From Collinsella sp. AK_207A (GTDB lineage: Bacteria > Actinomycetota > Coriobacteriia > Coriobacteriales > Coriobacteriaceae): 64,000 nt of DNA. Positions 33,253-41,909 of this stretch are shown here, piece by piece (position 1 is the stretch's first letter; each line of letters begins with the position of its first letter). The DNA lies in NCBI RefSeq assembly GCF_902501965.1, contig NZ_CABWID010000010.1:372001-436000 (forward strand). Direction: 5' to 3'. The notes beneath the pieces are model-generated. The model saw nothing but the letters and a program-made list of their open reading frames with translations, made no database searches and was not told the DNA's origin. The position numbers were made by a program, and so were the translations under genes.

Positions 33253-35016
33253 ATGGCGAACGACACCAAAACCTGGCGCTGCGGCAAGTTCGAGCTCAAG
33301 TTCGACCGTCCGCGCATCATGGGAGTGCTGAACGTCACACCCGACTCCTTTTCCGATGGCGGCGAGCACCTGGACAAGGACGTCGCTATCGCCCATGGAC
33401 TGAAGATGCTGGACGAGGGCGCGGATATCATCGACGTGGGCGGCGAGTCCACGCGGCCTGGCTTCACGCCCGTTTCGGCCGATGTCGAGGCCAAGCGCGT
33501 GCTGCCCGTGGTGCGAGCGCTCGTGCAGAAGGGTGCCATCGTCTCCATCGACACGCGTCACGTGGACGTGGCCAAGGCCGCGGTGCGCGTGGGCGCGAGC
33601 ATCGTGAACGACGTGACGGGCTTCACCGACCCCAAGATGGTCGAGTTCGTGAAGAACAGCACCTGCGGCCTCATCGTCATGCACGCGGGCGACCCGCTCG
33701 AGGGCGAGGCGCCGCGTCGGCACACCGCCGTGCAGCTCGACACCTCGGCCGCGGCCTTTGCGGCCGAGCGCGCCCGCGAGGTGGAGGAGGGCACGGCTCC
33801 CAAGGGTCGCTTGGGCAAGAGCCGTATCGCCCCGGCGGGTGAGCGCAAGCTTGCGGGCGGGGCAGTGCAGCCGCCGCTGCCGTTTGCCGACATGCCAGCG
33901 CCCAATGGGTCAGAGGCCGCTGAAGCTGTCGATGACGCTATCGCCGCGACCGCGGAGGCTGGCTCCTTCAGCAAGACCCCCGATCAGGTTTCCGCCGAGA
34001 TCGAGCTCACCGCCGACGCTCTGGTTGCCCAGGACGAGCGCGCCATGCCGAAGGACGAGCTGGCGAGCATCATGGCCCGTTCCGCGCGTCGCGATGCCGC
34101 GACCGTGCCGACCTCGCAGCTCCGGCGCTTCACGCTGCCGGATTCCGCTCCCATCATGCGTCGCGTGATGGGCTTCCTCTCCGACCAGGCGCGCTCGCTC
34201 GTGCATGCCGGGGTGGATCGCAGCCGCATTTGCATCGATCCGGGTCCTGGTTTTGGCAAGGACGCCAACGAGGATATCGTCATTCAGCGCGAGACCGCCA
34301 AGCTGGCCTCGCTCGGCTATCCGCTCATGTGCGCCGTTTCGCGCAAGCGTTTCGTGGGCGCCATCTCCGGCGTGGAGCAGGCTGCCAAACGCGACGCGGC
34401 CACCTTCGGCGTGTGCCTGGGGGCCATCCAGCTGGGTGCCAACGTGGTGCGCGTGCACAACGTGTCGGGGTTCGCGCAGTTCCTGAACGGGTATTGGGCC
34501 ATCGCCCGCCCGCAGCCGCGTCGCGCGTTCGTGGCGCTCGGTTCCAACATGGGCCAGCGGGTGGATAACATCCGCGCCGCCAAGCAGCTCATCGCCGAGA
34601 TCCCCATGACCTGCGTTTCAAGCTGCTCGCGCATCTACGAGAGCGAGCCCGCCTACGAGCAGCGTCAGGAGCCGTTCGCCAACGCGGTGATCGAAATCAA
34701 GACGGAGCTGGCCCCGCTGATCCTTTTGGACGAGCTGCTGAACGTTGAGAAGCGCCTGGGCCGCAAGCGCGGCCGGGGGACGCGTCCCAACGGGCCGCGC
34801 GTGATCGACTGCGACCTCATCTGGATGGACGGCGAGGTTCACGGCGGTGACAAGCTGCAGCTCCCGCATCCCGGCTTGGGTGAGCGCGACTTCGTGCTCG
34901 TGCCGCTCGAGGACCTCATGCACAACCCGGCGCGGTTCTTCCGCTTTGAGGGTGTGGACGTGAAGGAGCCGGAGGAGCGCTACGGCCACGTGATCGGCGA
35001 GCTCGGTACGCTCTAG
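33253..35016 (+). CDS. folP: Dihydropteroate synthase fused to HPPK, with a ~150-residue insertion
   Basis: 587 residues for two consecutive folate steps. The DHPS part starts IMGVLNVTPDSFSDGG (~18-33) with DVGGESTRPGF near 70 and IVNDVTGF near 118, then reaches VMHAGDP near 142. Residues ~145-297 are an Ala/Glu-rich, low-complexity insert absent from standard enzymes. DHPS then resumes at IMRRVMGFLSDQA with CIDPGPGFGKD near 330 and VSRKRF near 365. HPPK (FolK) follows from ~425: FVALGSNMGQRVDN, GRKRGRGTRPNGPRVIDCDL and LQLPHPGL. AAAGGACCTCC supports ATG 33253. Whether the insert alters folding or sulfonamide binding is unknown. Confidence 0.92.
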   Translation: MANDTKTWRCGKFELKFDRPRIMGVLNVTPDSFSDGGEHLDKDVAIAHGLKMLDEGADIIDVGGESTRPGFTPVSADVEAKRVLPVVRALVQKGAIVSIDTRHVDVAKAAVRVGASIVNDVTGFTDPKMVEFVKNSTCGLIVMHAGDPLEGEAPRRHTAVQLDTSAAAFAAERAREVEEGTAPKGRLGKSRIAPAGERKLAGGAVQPPLPFADMPAPNGSEAAEAVDDAIAATAEAGSFSKTPDQVSAEIELTADALVAQDERAMPKDELASIMARSARRDAATVPTSQLRRFTLPDSAPIMRRVMGFLSDQARSLVHAGVDRSRICIDPGPGFGKDANEDIVIQRETAKLASLGYPLMCAVSRKRFVGAISGVEQAAKRDAATFGVCLGAIQLGANVVRVHNVSGFAQFLNGYWAIARPQPRRAFVALGSNMGQRVDNIRAAKQLIAEIPMTCVSSCSRIYESEPAYEQRQEPFANAVIEIKTELAPLILLDELLNVEKRLGRKRGRGTRPNGPRVIDCDLIWMDGEVHGGDKLQLPHPGLGERDFVLVPLEDLMHNPARFFRFEGVDVKEPEERYGHVIGELGTL

Positions 35017-35033
35017 ACCGGCCGGCTAGCCTG

Positions 35034-35069
35034 GAGGGGCAGCGCGGGGGAAGCCTCGCGGCGCCCCTC
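35034..35069. terminator. Bidirectional hairpin between folP-folK and coaX
   Basis: GAGGGGC (35034-35040) pairs with GCCCCTC (35063-35069), with further CGCGG/CCTCGCG pairing inside. It lies between two convergent stop codons. Confidence 0.55.
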
Positions 35070-35088
35070 GTCAACGGATCTGCCGTAC

Positions 35089-35862
35089 CTATTCCTGCAT
35101 CCGTTCCCAGATGAGGCGAATGCCCTGGAGCGTGAGCTGCTGGTCCACGTGGTCGAAGACCTCGGTGCAGTTTGCTACCACGCCGGCAAGGCCGCCCGTG
35201 GCGATGACCTGCGCGTTGCGCCCGGTCTCACCCAGCTCGCGCCGGATGCGCCCGACCAGGCCCTCGGCCATGGCGGCGGTTCCCATGACGATGCCAACCT
35301 GCACGGCTTCGACCGTGTTCCGCCCGATGGCGTGCGCGGGCACCTCCATCGGCACGCTCGCAAGCTTTGCCGCGCGCGAGGAGAGGGCGTCCATGGAGAT
35401 TCCGATGCCGGGGGCGATGGCGCCGCCGATGTAGTAGCCGCGCGCATCCACCACGTCGAGGTTGGTGGCGGTGCCGAAATCGACCACGATGCTCGGCGCC
35501 CCGTAGAGCTCCGCGGCGGCCACCGCGTTGGCGATGCGGTCCGCGCCCACCTCGGCGGGATGGGGCGCATCCACCTTCGTGACCGCGGCCGTATCGGACC
35601 CAACCTGCACGAAGGGGACGCCCAGCTGTACCGCCACCCCGCGCCACTCGCGCAGGAGCTGCGGCACCACGCCCGCAAACGCCAGGGCGCTCACCTGCGC
35701 GAGCGAGATCCCATACATCTGGAAGTAACCGAGGAGCCGCACGTGCAGCTCGTCCTTGGTGAAGGTGTGGTCGGTGGGCATCCGCCACGACTGCACGAGC
35801 TCGCTGCCGTTAAAGAGGCCGATCGCGGTCTGGGTGTTTCCCAGGTCTATGGCAAGCAGCAT
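35089..35862 (-). CDS. coaX: Type III pantothenate kinase
   Basis: Catalyses the first step of coenzyme A synthesis. The protein has 257 residues, typical. N-terminal phosphate loop LLAIDLGNTQTAIGLF (~2-17), then VPQLLREW near 67, the catalytic Asp region GADRIANAVAA near 105 and VVDFGTATNLDVVD near 125, and GGAIAPGIGISMDAL near 145. CoaX needs a monovalent cation and is not feedback-inhibited by CoA. The start is ATG 35862 on the minus strand with GGAGAAA upstream. It diverges from ccmE. Confidence 0.95.
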   Translation of the reverse strand: MLLAIDLGNTQTAIGLFNGSELVQSWRMPTDHTFTKDELHVRLLGYFQMYGISLAQVSALAFAGVVPQLLREWRGVAVQLGVPFVQVGSDTAAVTKVDAPHPAEVGADRIANAVAAAELYGAPSIVVDFGTATNLDVVDARGYYIGGAIAPGIGISMDALSSRAAKLASVPMEVPAHAIGRNTVEAVQVGIVMGTAAMAEGLVGRIRRELGETGRNAQVIATGGLAGVVANCTEVFDHVDQQLTLQGIRLIWERMQE

Positions 35863-35990
35863 GACGATTTCTCCAGAATGGTTCTCAATTACTTACATTT
35901 CACGGCATCTGCCTGCGGCCATTGTATACTGTCACCTATCTGTGACGCGCGGATTTCCCGCCTCGTCCAGAGAAGGAGGAGCTCGTACTC

Positions 35991-36659
35991 ATGAACAAGA
36001 AAGCCAAGCGTCGCCTGATCGTTGTGGGCGGCATCATCGTTATCGCCATGCTTGTGATCGTTGCGGTTGCCGGCTCCGGCGGTGCCGCATCGTCCCTTTC
36101 CATCTCCGACGTTTTGAGCGGTGACTACGAGGGCAAGAAGGTCCAGGTGACGGGCTCCGTGGTGGCCGATTCGGTGAGCGCCAAAGGCTCGACGGCCGAG
36201 TTCAAGATCCAGCCCGAAGACGGTGACGCCTCGCAGCAGCTCGCGGTGAGCTACTCGGGTGCGCTGCCGGCAACGTTCGGTGCCGGCGTGGTGGCCATCT
36301 GCACCGGCACGGTAACCAACGGCACGCTCGATGCCTCCGAGATGGTGACCAAGTGTCCCTCCAAGTACGAGAGCGCCGAGGGTTCGCTCACGGTGAAGGG
36401 CCTGAAGGACCAGGCGAGCACGCTCACCGGGGCCGACGTGAAGGTCTGCGGCTACGTGCGCGGCCAGATCAACGGCGCCGATGCGGATTACCGCTTCACC
36501 ATCGAAAGCCAGGGCGAGAAGATGAACGTCGTCTACGACGGCGGCTTGGACGACAACATCAAGGATGGCACCGCGCTCGTCATCGCCGGACAGCTCGACT
36601 CGGACGGCAACTTCCATGCCAGCGAGCAGCCGAGCATCGACTCATCTGTGAAGGAATAG
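35991..36659 (+). CDS. ccmE: CcmE-like haem chaperone, CxxxY variant
   Basis: 222 residues. A basic N-terminus and one membrane helix (LIVVGGIIVIAMLVIVAVAG, ~9-28) are followed by an OB-fold-like region (KKVQVTGSVVADSV...) in which Cys122-Pro-Ser-Lys-Tyr126 replaces the usual HxxxY haem-binding motif. A CxxxY form is known from CcmE of some archaea and delta-proteobacteria. An extra C-terminal OB-like segment (VKVCGYVRGQIN onward, ~150-215) makes it longer than usual. It should take haem from CcmC/CcmAB and pass it to CcmF. AAGGAGGAG supports ATG 35991; TATACT at 35925-35930 may be the -10 box. Confidence 0.82.
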   Translation: MNKKAKRRLIVVGGIIVIAMLVIVAVAGSGGAASSLSISDVLSGDYEGKKVQVTGSVVADSVSAKGSTAEFKIQPEDGDASQQLAVSYSGALPATFGAGVVAICTGTVTNGTLDASEMVTKCPSKYESAEGSLTVKGLKDQASTLTGADVKVCGYVRGQINGADADYRFTIESQGEKMNVVYDGGLDDNIKDGTALVIAGQLDSDGNFHASEQPSIDSSVKE

Positions 36660-36667
36660 CCCGTCAG

Positions 36668-36800
36668 GTCCGTTCGCCCGCGCGTCGCAGCGCATGCCCG
36701 AAGCGACACTCCACAGCGAACTGAGCGAGCGACGAAGTCGTTTGCCGGTCTCGCGAGGACTGAACGTAGGGCATCCGCTGCGATGCGCGGGCAAACGGAC
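36668..36800. repeat. Palindrome C: 32-bp unique arms around a related loop
   Basis: Arms at 36668-36699 and 36769-36800 pair at all but three positions (two of them G-T). The 69-nt loop shares AGCGAACTG and GGTCTCGCGAGG-type pieces with palindromes A and B. It lies between ccmE and ccmF on one strand. Confidence 0.75.
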
Positions 36801-36845
36801 CGGCGACTTTGGTGCGGCACGCGATAGGGAAAGGAAATCAACCTG

Positions 36846-39047
36846 ATGATCTCTACCATAGGTAATGTTTTGCAGGTCGTGGCGCTGATCGTGTCGGCGA
36901 TCGCGGCCATCTCGCTCGTTGCGGGCGCGCGCGGCCACCATGAGGGGCTGGTCAACGCCGGCTACTTGATGGTGTTCGGCAACGCCATCGCGCTGACGGC
37001 GTGCCTGGGGCTCATCCTCGTCTGCTTCCTTACGGAGAACTACAGCATCGCGTACGTGGTCTCCAATTATCCGAGCACTACGAGCGCGCTCAAGCCGCTC
37101 TACCTGGTCTCCGCCGTGTGGGCCGGGCGCCAGGGATCGCTGCTGCTGTGGACGTGGCTCATCTCGCTCTATGCCGCCGTGGTCGCGTGGAAGCGCATGC
37201 ACGTGACGGACGACCTCTCTTCCGTGGCCCTCGGCGTGACCGAGGTCATCGTCGCGCTCTTCCTCTGCACGCTCGTCTTCTCGGATTCCAATAACCCCTT
37301 CATGCCCACGGCCTCGGAGTACCTGAACGCCGATGGCACGCTGGCGCAGCGGGTGGGCGGCATGAACCCGCTGCTCATGCACTGGGCGATGATCCTGCAT
37401 CCGCCTGCAACGTTCATCGGCTATGCCGGATGCGCCCTGCCCTTTGCCTACGCCATGGCGGCGATCATCACGGGCGACCTTTCCGCTCGTTGGGTTGAGC
37501 TCGCCGACCGCCTGGCTATTTTCAGCTTCATCTTCCTGACCATCGGCATGTCGCTCGGCGCCGTGTGGGCCTACGTGGTGCTCGGCTGGGGCGGCTTCTG
37601 GGGCTGGGACGCCGTGGAGAACGCGAGTCTCTTCAGCTGGCTCACCGCGGTGGCGATGATCCACAGCTTCACGATGTACCGCAAGCATGGCATCTTCCGC
37701 CGGTGGAGCATGTTCGCCGCGACCATCACCTTCATCTTCGTGGTGCTCGGCACGTTCATCACCCGTTCCGGTCTGGTGCAGTCCGTGCACGCCTTTGCCC
37801 AGGACCAGGTCTCCACCTACCTCTTCCTGGCGATCATGGTGGTCGCGGCGCTCGCGTTCCTCATCGGCCTGCTTTACCGCAACGCCGAGTTCGGCGAGGA
37901 CGACGACCAGATCGAGTCGCTCTTCTCCAAGAACGGCTCTTACTTCATCACCAACCTGGTGATGATCGTGGCTGCGGTGCTCTGCGCCTACCTGACCGTC
38001 TCGAGCGCGCTGCCCAGCTGGATGCCGCTTGGCGGGTCCGTGGTGGCTGCGGGTGCCTTCAACGCGGTGGCGCGTCCCGTTGGCACGCTGTTCTGCCTGC
38101 TCATGGCCGTGTGCCCCATGCTTGGTTGGCGCAAGACCGACGGTGCCAAGTTCGCCCGCAACATGCGCGTGCCGGCGATTCTGGGCGCGGTGCTGTTCGT
38201 TGCGCTCATGGTGCTCTTTGTGACGAAGCTCGCACCCGAGTACGACGCCATCGTGGCGGCCGGCGGAGACGCGGCGACCACGCTCACCGAGCAGGGCCCG
38301 CGCATCTACTACTTCGCGCTCACCGTGGTGGCCTTTGCCGCCGCGTCGCTGCTCTTTGCCAGCTCGGCGTACCTGCTTGCGCGCGGCGTGGGCGCGCGTC
38401 GTCGCAACAAGGGCGAGAACGCGCTTGCTGCCCTGGTCAACCTGTTCCGTCGGTCCCCCGCGCAGGCCGGTGGCTATCTTACGCACCTGAGTGTGGCGAT
38501 CGTGCTGGTGGGCCTGGTGGGCTCGAGCATGTACGTGCGCGAGCAGACGCTCAACCTCACCGCCACGGCTGGGGAGAGCGGCCAGGTGGGTGCCTACACC
38601 CTGACGTACGAGGACGGGCGCGAGTACTCCACCACCGGCAACAACAAGCTCAAGGAGATCACGCTCAAGGTGACGGATGCCTCGGGCAAGGAACTCGGCA
38701 CGCTCAAGCCCTCGCTTGAGGTGAGCGCCACCAACACCGGTCAGCAGACCCTGCACGCCGGCGTGCTCACGTTCCCGGGCGAGGACCTGTTCGTGGCCTT
38801 CCAGGGTCTGAACGCCGACGGCTCGCTTTCCGTTCACGTGAAGGTGAACCCGCTCATCCTACTCAACTGGATCGGCGGCGGCGTCGCCGTGCTGGGTATC
38901 GTGCTGGCGTTTGCGCCGCGTCGTGCCACGCCGCTGCTGGCGGCCGATGAGCGCGTTCGCGTTGAGGCGGCTGAGGAAGAGGCCGTTCGGGCCGAGCGTG
39001 CGCAGGTGCGCACCAAGCGCCGGGCGCGTCCGAGGAAGAAGTCCTAG
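36846..39047 (+). CDS. ccmF: Cytochrome c haem lyase subunit CcmF
   Basis: A large membrane protein of 733 residues with about 15 hydrophobic segments. The periplasmic haem-handling WWD domain is GWGGFWGWDAVENASLFSW near 247-265. It also has AVWAGRQGSLLLWTWLI near 95 and the conserved His residues in MLHWAM-like (LLMHWAMILHPPA near 175) and FVVLGTFITRSGLVQSVHAFA near 298. A periplasmic loop (~570-660) precedes the last membrane helix, and the C-terminus is rich in Arg/Lys. CcmF joins haem from CcmE to apocytochrome c. CcmH and CcmG are not in the window. Confidence 0.9.
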   Translation: MISTIGNVLQVVALIVSAIAAISLVAGARGHHEGLVNAGYLMVFGNAIALTACLGLILVCFLTENYSIAYVVSNYPSTTSALKPLYLVSAVWAGRQGSLLLWTWLISLYAAVVAWKRMHVTDDLSSVALGVTEVIVALFLCTLVFSDSNNPFMPTASEYLNADGTLAQRVGGMNPLLMHWAMILHPPATFIGYAGCALPFAYAMAAIITGDLSARWVELADRLAIFSFIFLTIGMSLGAVWAYVVLGWGGFWGWDAVENASLFSWLTAVAMIHSFTMYRKHGIFRRWSMFAATITFIFVVLGTFITRSGLVQSVHAFAQDQVSTYLFLAIMVVAALAFLIGLLYRNAEFGEDDDQIESLFSKNGSYFITNLVMIVAAVLCAYLTVSSALPSWMPLGGSVVAAGAFNAVARPVGTLFCLLMAVCPMLGWRKTDGAKFARNMRVPAILGAVLFVALMVLFVTKLAPEYDAIVAAGGDAATTLTEQGPRIYYFALTVVAFAAASLLFASSAYLLARGVGARRRNKGENALAALVNLFRRSPAQAGGYLTHLSVAIVLVGLVGSSMYVREQTLNLTATAGESGQVGAYTLTYEDGREYSTTGNNKLKEITLKVTDASGKELGTLKPSLEVSATNTGQQTLHAGVLTFPGEDLFVAFQGLNADGSLSVHVKVNPLILLNWIGGGVAVLGIVLAFAPRRATPLLAADERVRVEAAEEEAVRAERAQVRTKRRARPRKKS

Positions 39048-39131
39048 GCATATGAGATTGCGGGGCCGACCGGCCCGGCTTGCTGGCCGGGTTCGATTGG
39101 CCCCGTTTGACTTGAGGAAAGGGAGCTCGAG

Positions 39132-39311
39132 ATGCTCGATCCGTTTGGCGGTGTGGTCCACGCGCCCGAGGAACTCGATGCCATGATGGCCGAGGAGGCG
39201 TCGCTGGCCGAGGCCGCGCTGCGTGCTGCGGATGCCGCGCGCGCGGCGCACGCCGCGGCGGAGGACGCCGCGGCAGCTGCCGGCGCTGGAGTTGCCGATG
39301 CTCGTGCGTGA
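39132..39311 (+). CDS. 59-residue Ala-rich protein between ccmF and ccmA
   Basis: Begins MLDPFGGVVHAPEELDAMMA and continues as an Ala/Glu/Asp-rich helix (EAALRAADAARAAHAAAEDA). No membrane segment is visible. AAAGGGAG at 39117-39124 is well placed for ATG 39132. The end overlaps the ccmA start by 14 bases, suggesting translational coupling. Its place in the haem-export cluster hints at a small accessory role. No family is recognised. Confidence 0.55.
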   Translation: MLDPFGGVVHAPEELDAMMAEEASLAEAALRAADAARAAHAAAEDAAAAAGAGVADARA

Positions 39312-40035
39312 CGCCGTCGGTCCCGCGGTTGAGGCGCACGGGCTCGTCAAGCAGTTCGGCGACCGCCGCGCCCTAGACGGCGTGGACCTTGCGCTTCCCC
39401 GTGGGTCCTTCCTCTCCATCTTTGGCCCCAACGGCGCCGGCAAGACGACGCTTCTTCGTCAGCTCGCCCTGCTCGCCCGTCCCACCCGCGGCGAGCTGCA
39501 TATCCTCGGCGTGGACGCGCTCGAGGAGCCGGATGTCCTGCGCTCGCGCATCGGGCTCATCTCGCACAAGTCCATGCTCTACGGCGATCTGACCGCCCAC
39601 GAGAATCTGGAATTCTTCGCCTCGCTCTATGGCGAGCCGGATCAGGCCCGCATCGACGAGCTGCTGCGGTTGGTGGAGCTCGATCACCGTCGCAACGACC
39701 CTGTGCGAACCTACTCGCGCGGCATGCAGCAGCGCCTCTCCATCGCCCGCGCGCTGGTGAACGATCCCGACTTGGTGCTGCTCGACGAGCCGTACTCCGG
39801 CCTTGACCCGCACGCCGCCGAGCTCTTCGACCGGCTCATCGGCCGCGTGCGCGAAGACGGCTGCAACCGCACGTTCATCATGGTGAGCCACGATCTCGCT
39901 AAGGGCTACGCGCTGTGCAGCCACGCGCTCATCCTTGCGCGCGGCCAGGTGGTGGTCTGCGCGGAGAAGCAGGGCATCGATGCCGCCGCGTTCAAGGACC
40001 TGTACCTGGCAACCGTCGGCATGGGGGTGGCGTAG
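39298..40035 (+). CDS. ccmA: Haem exporter ATPase CcmA
   Basis: ABC ATPase of the CcmABCD complex that releases holo-CcmE. The protein has 245 residues. Walker A is GPNGAGKTT near 47, the Q-loop LISHKSMLYGDLTAHENLEF near 92, signature YSRGMQQRLSIARAL near 142 and Walker B LVLLDEPYSGLDP near 160, with the switch His in VSHDLAKGYAL. The longer open frame from 39223 has no ribosome site; ATG 39298, coupled to the small ORF before it, is preferred. The ccmB start follows directly. Confidence 0.9.
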   Translation: MLVRDAVGPAVEAHGLVKQFGDRRALDGVDLALPRGSFLSIFGPNGAGKTTLLRQLALLARPTRGELHILGVDALEEPDVLRSRIGLISHKSMLYGDLTAHENLEFFASLYGEPDQARIDELLRLVELDHRRNDPVRTYSRGMQQRLSIARALVNDPDLVLLDEPYSGLDPHAAELFDRLIGRVREDGCNRTFIMVSHDLAKGYALCSHALILARGQVVVCAEKQGIDAAAFKDLYLATVGMGVA

Positions 40036-40764
40036 ATGAGAATCGTTGACTCCGCGCGGCCGAAGGGGCTGTCTTCGCTCGCCCAGTACCGCGCCCTGCT
40101 GTTGAAGGATCTGCGGCAGGAGATTCGCACGCGCGAGATGCTCACCTCCATGGCGGTGTACGCGCTGCTGGTGCTCACCATTTACGGCGCCGCGCTTTCG
40201 CAGGTGGGCGATAAGATCCAGGTGGTCTCGTTTGCGGGCGGGCTGCTGTGGGCGCTCATCATCTTCACGAGCCTGCTGGGACTCAACCGGAGCTTCAGCC
40301 ACGAGACGGAGTCCGGCTGCCTAGAGGGCATTCTGCTCGCACCGGTGGACCGCGCGATCATCTTCCTGGCCAAGGCGACCTCGAACCTCATCTTCCTGGT
40401 TGCCGTCGAGGTGCTCGTGCTTCCGCTCTTCTTTCTGTTTTTCCTTTCCGGCGCGGATCTGGCGGGAACGACGTTCTACATCGCTTTGCCGCTGCTCATC
40501 GGTACGGTGGGCGTTGCCGGTGTGGGCACGCTGCTCTCGACCATGACCATCGACACGCGCGGCCGCGATGTGCTCTTGGCCATTCTCTTCATTCCCGTGG
40601 CATTCCCGCTGGTCTACGCTTGCGTTTCCGCGACGACGGTTGCGTTTATGGGTGTGGAGGGAACGTTTGGCACGTTTTGGACCTCGTGCGCGGTGGCCGC
40701 GGCGTACGACGTGATCATGATCGCAGCCGCCTGGGGGCTCTACGAGTTTGCCGTTGATTCGTAG
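40036..40764 (+). CDS. ccmB: Haem exporter membrane protein CcmB
   Basis: 242 residues, six membrane segments. Family features are LLLKDLRQEIRTREML near 22-37, LLWALIIFTSLLGLNRSFSHE with the conserved acidic patch ETESGCLEGILLAPVDR near 95-115, and late segments VLLAILFIPVAFPLVYA. It pairs with CcmA. Its ATG immediately follows the ccmA stop. Confidence 0.9.
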   Translation: MRIVDSARPKGLSSLAQYRALLLKDLRQEIRTREMLTSMAVYALLVLTIYGAALSQVGDKIQVVSFAGGLLWALIIFTSLLGLNRSFSHETESGCLEGILLAPVDRAIIFLAKATSNLIFLVAVEVLVLPLFFLFFLSGADLAGTTFYIALPLLIGTVGVAGVGTLLSTMTIDTRGRDVLLAILFIPVAFPLVYACVSATTVAFMGVEGTFGTFWTSCAVAAAYDVIMIAAAWGLYEFAVDS

Positions 40765-40773
40765 GCTCCGCGC

Positions 40774-40779
40774 TACAAT
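40774..40779 (+). promoter_or_regulatory. Possible -10 box before ccmC
   Basis: TACAAT 40 bases before the ccmC start. A TTGATT (40754-40759) is only 14 bases upstream, so the promoter is uncertain. Confidence 0.3.
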
Positions 40780-40818
40780 GGCTACTACCTTCCCGTCTTG
40801 AAGAACGAAAGGATAATC

Positions 40819-41664
40819 GTGCGTTCCAAAGCCGATAAGCTCGTGCCCGTGCTGCTTGTGCTGGGCGGACTGCTCACGCTCGCAGACATCGTGTGGGCAT
40901 TCACGCTCTCGCCGCTCGTGCAGGGAGCCGTGCTCGATGAGCCCGTGGTGATCGCCGGACATATGGTGACCACCAAGCTGCTGTTCAGCCAGAAGATCTT
41001 CTACCTGCATGTGCCGGTCGCCGTGGCGTCGTTCGTCGCCATGGCCGTCTCGTGTTTCCATGCCGTGCGGTTCCTGATGACCAAGGACCGCGCTCACGAC
41101 CTTAAGTCGCACACCGCCATGCAGGTGACGTTCGTGTTCGTGCTGGCAACCATGGTTTCCGGCGTAATCTGGACACGTCTTGACTGGAACGTGTGGTGGA
41201 CGTGGGAGCCGCGCCTGACCACGTACTTCATCCTGATGCTGCTCGTGATGGCCTACTTCATCCTGCGAAACGCCATCGACGACCCGGAGCGTCGCGCGCG
41301 CTTCTGCGCGGTGTTCGGCATCGTGGCATTTGTGGACGCGCCCATCTCGTTCATGGTGACTCGCGTAATTCCTTCGTCCATTCATCCTGTGGTGTTCCGC
41401 ACCGACAGCGGTTTGCCGCCGATGATGCTCGTTCCGTTCCTGCTGGGCATGTTCGGCATGCTGATGGTGTGCATCGCCATCTACGTGCTTGCGGTTCGCG
41501 TGAACGAGCAGGCTGTGGTGGTGGAAGAGCTAAAGGAGCGGCTCGAGGAGCGCGACGCTTCGCGTCAGGTTGCCGTGGCCGATGAGGCGCTGGCCCGCCT
41601 GCGCGCCCAGGGCGAGAAGCTTTCCGCGGCTGAGGCTGATGACGATTCCAAGAAGGAGAACTAA
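40819..41664 (+). CDS. ccmC: Haem exporter protein CcmC
   Basis: 281 residues, six membrane segments. The haem-binding WWD-type loop is DWNVWWTWEPRLTTYF near 122-137, with His residues in FYLHVPVAVASF and SIHPVVF on either side. CcmC loads haem onto CcmE. A polar tail (~235-281, EELKERLEERDASRQ) is longer than usual. GTG 40819 with AAAGGA five bases upstream is preferred over TTG 40798. ccmD follows three bases later. Confidence 0.88.
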   Translation: MRSKADKLVPVLLVLGGLLTLADIVWAFTLSPLVQGAVLDEPVVIAGHMVTTKLLFSQKIFYLHVPVAVASFVAMAVSCFHAVRFLMTKDRAHDLKSHTAMQVTFVFVLATMVSGVIWTRLDWNVWWTWEPRLTTYFILMLLVMAYFILRNAIDDPERRARFCAVFGIVAFVDAPISFMVTRVIPSSIHPVVFRTDSGLPPMMLVPFLLGMFGMLMVCIAIYVLAVRVNEQAVVVEELKERLEERDASRQVAVADEALARLRAQGEKLSAAEADDDSKKEN

Positions 41665-41667
41665 CGC

Positions 41668-41853
41668 ATGGATGCCATTCTTTCCGAGGTCTACTCGACC
41701 GTCCTTCCGGTTGCTCCGTACGTGCTCGTGGCTTATGTGGGCATATGGCTCGTGCTGTTTGCGTTCATCGCTATGCTGCGGGGCAAGCAGAAGCGCACCG
41801 CTGCGGACATCGACGCGTTGAAGAAGGCGCTTGAGAGCCGCGAGGAGCGGTAG
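41668..41853 (+). CDS. ccmD: CcmD-like small haem exporter protein
   Basis: 61 residues: a short N-terminus, one membrane helix (YVLVAYVGIWLVLFAFIAML, ~18-37) and a basic/charged cytoplasmic tail (RGKQKRTAADIDALKKALES). This is the build of CcmD, which holds CcmABC and CcmE together. It is the last gene of the ccm cluster. The call relies on size, topology and position rather than on strong sequence motifs. Confidence 0.75.
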   Translation: MDAILSEVYSTVLPVAPYVLVAYVGIWLVLFAFIAMLRGKQKRTAADIDALKKALESREER

Positions 41854-41909
41854 GGGCGTCGTTCGGGACCTGCCGGTGTGCTGTCGGCGGTGCCGGGGGC
41901 GAACCATCG

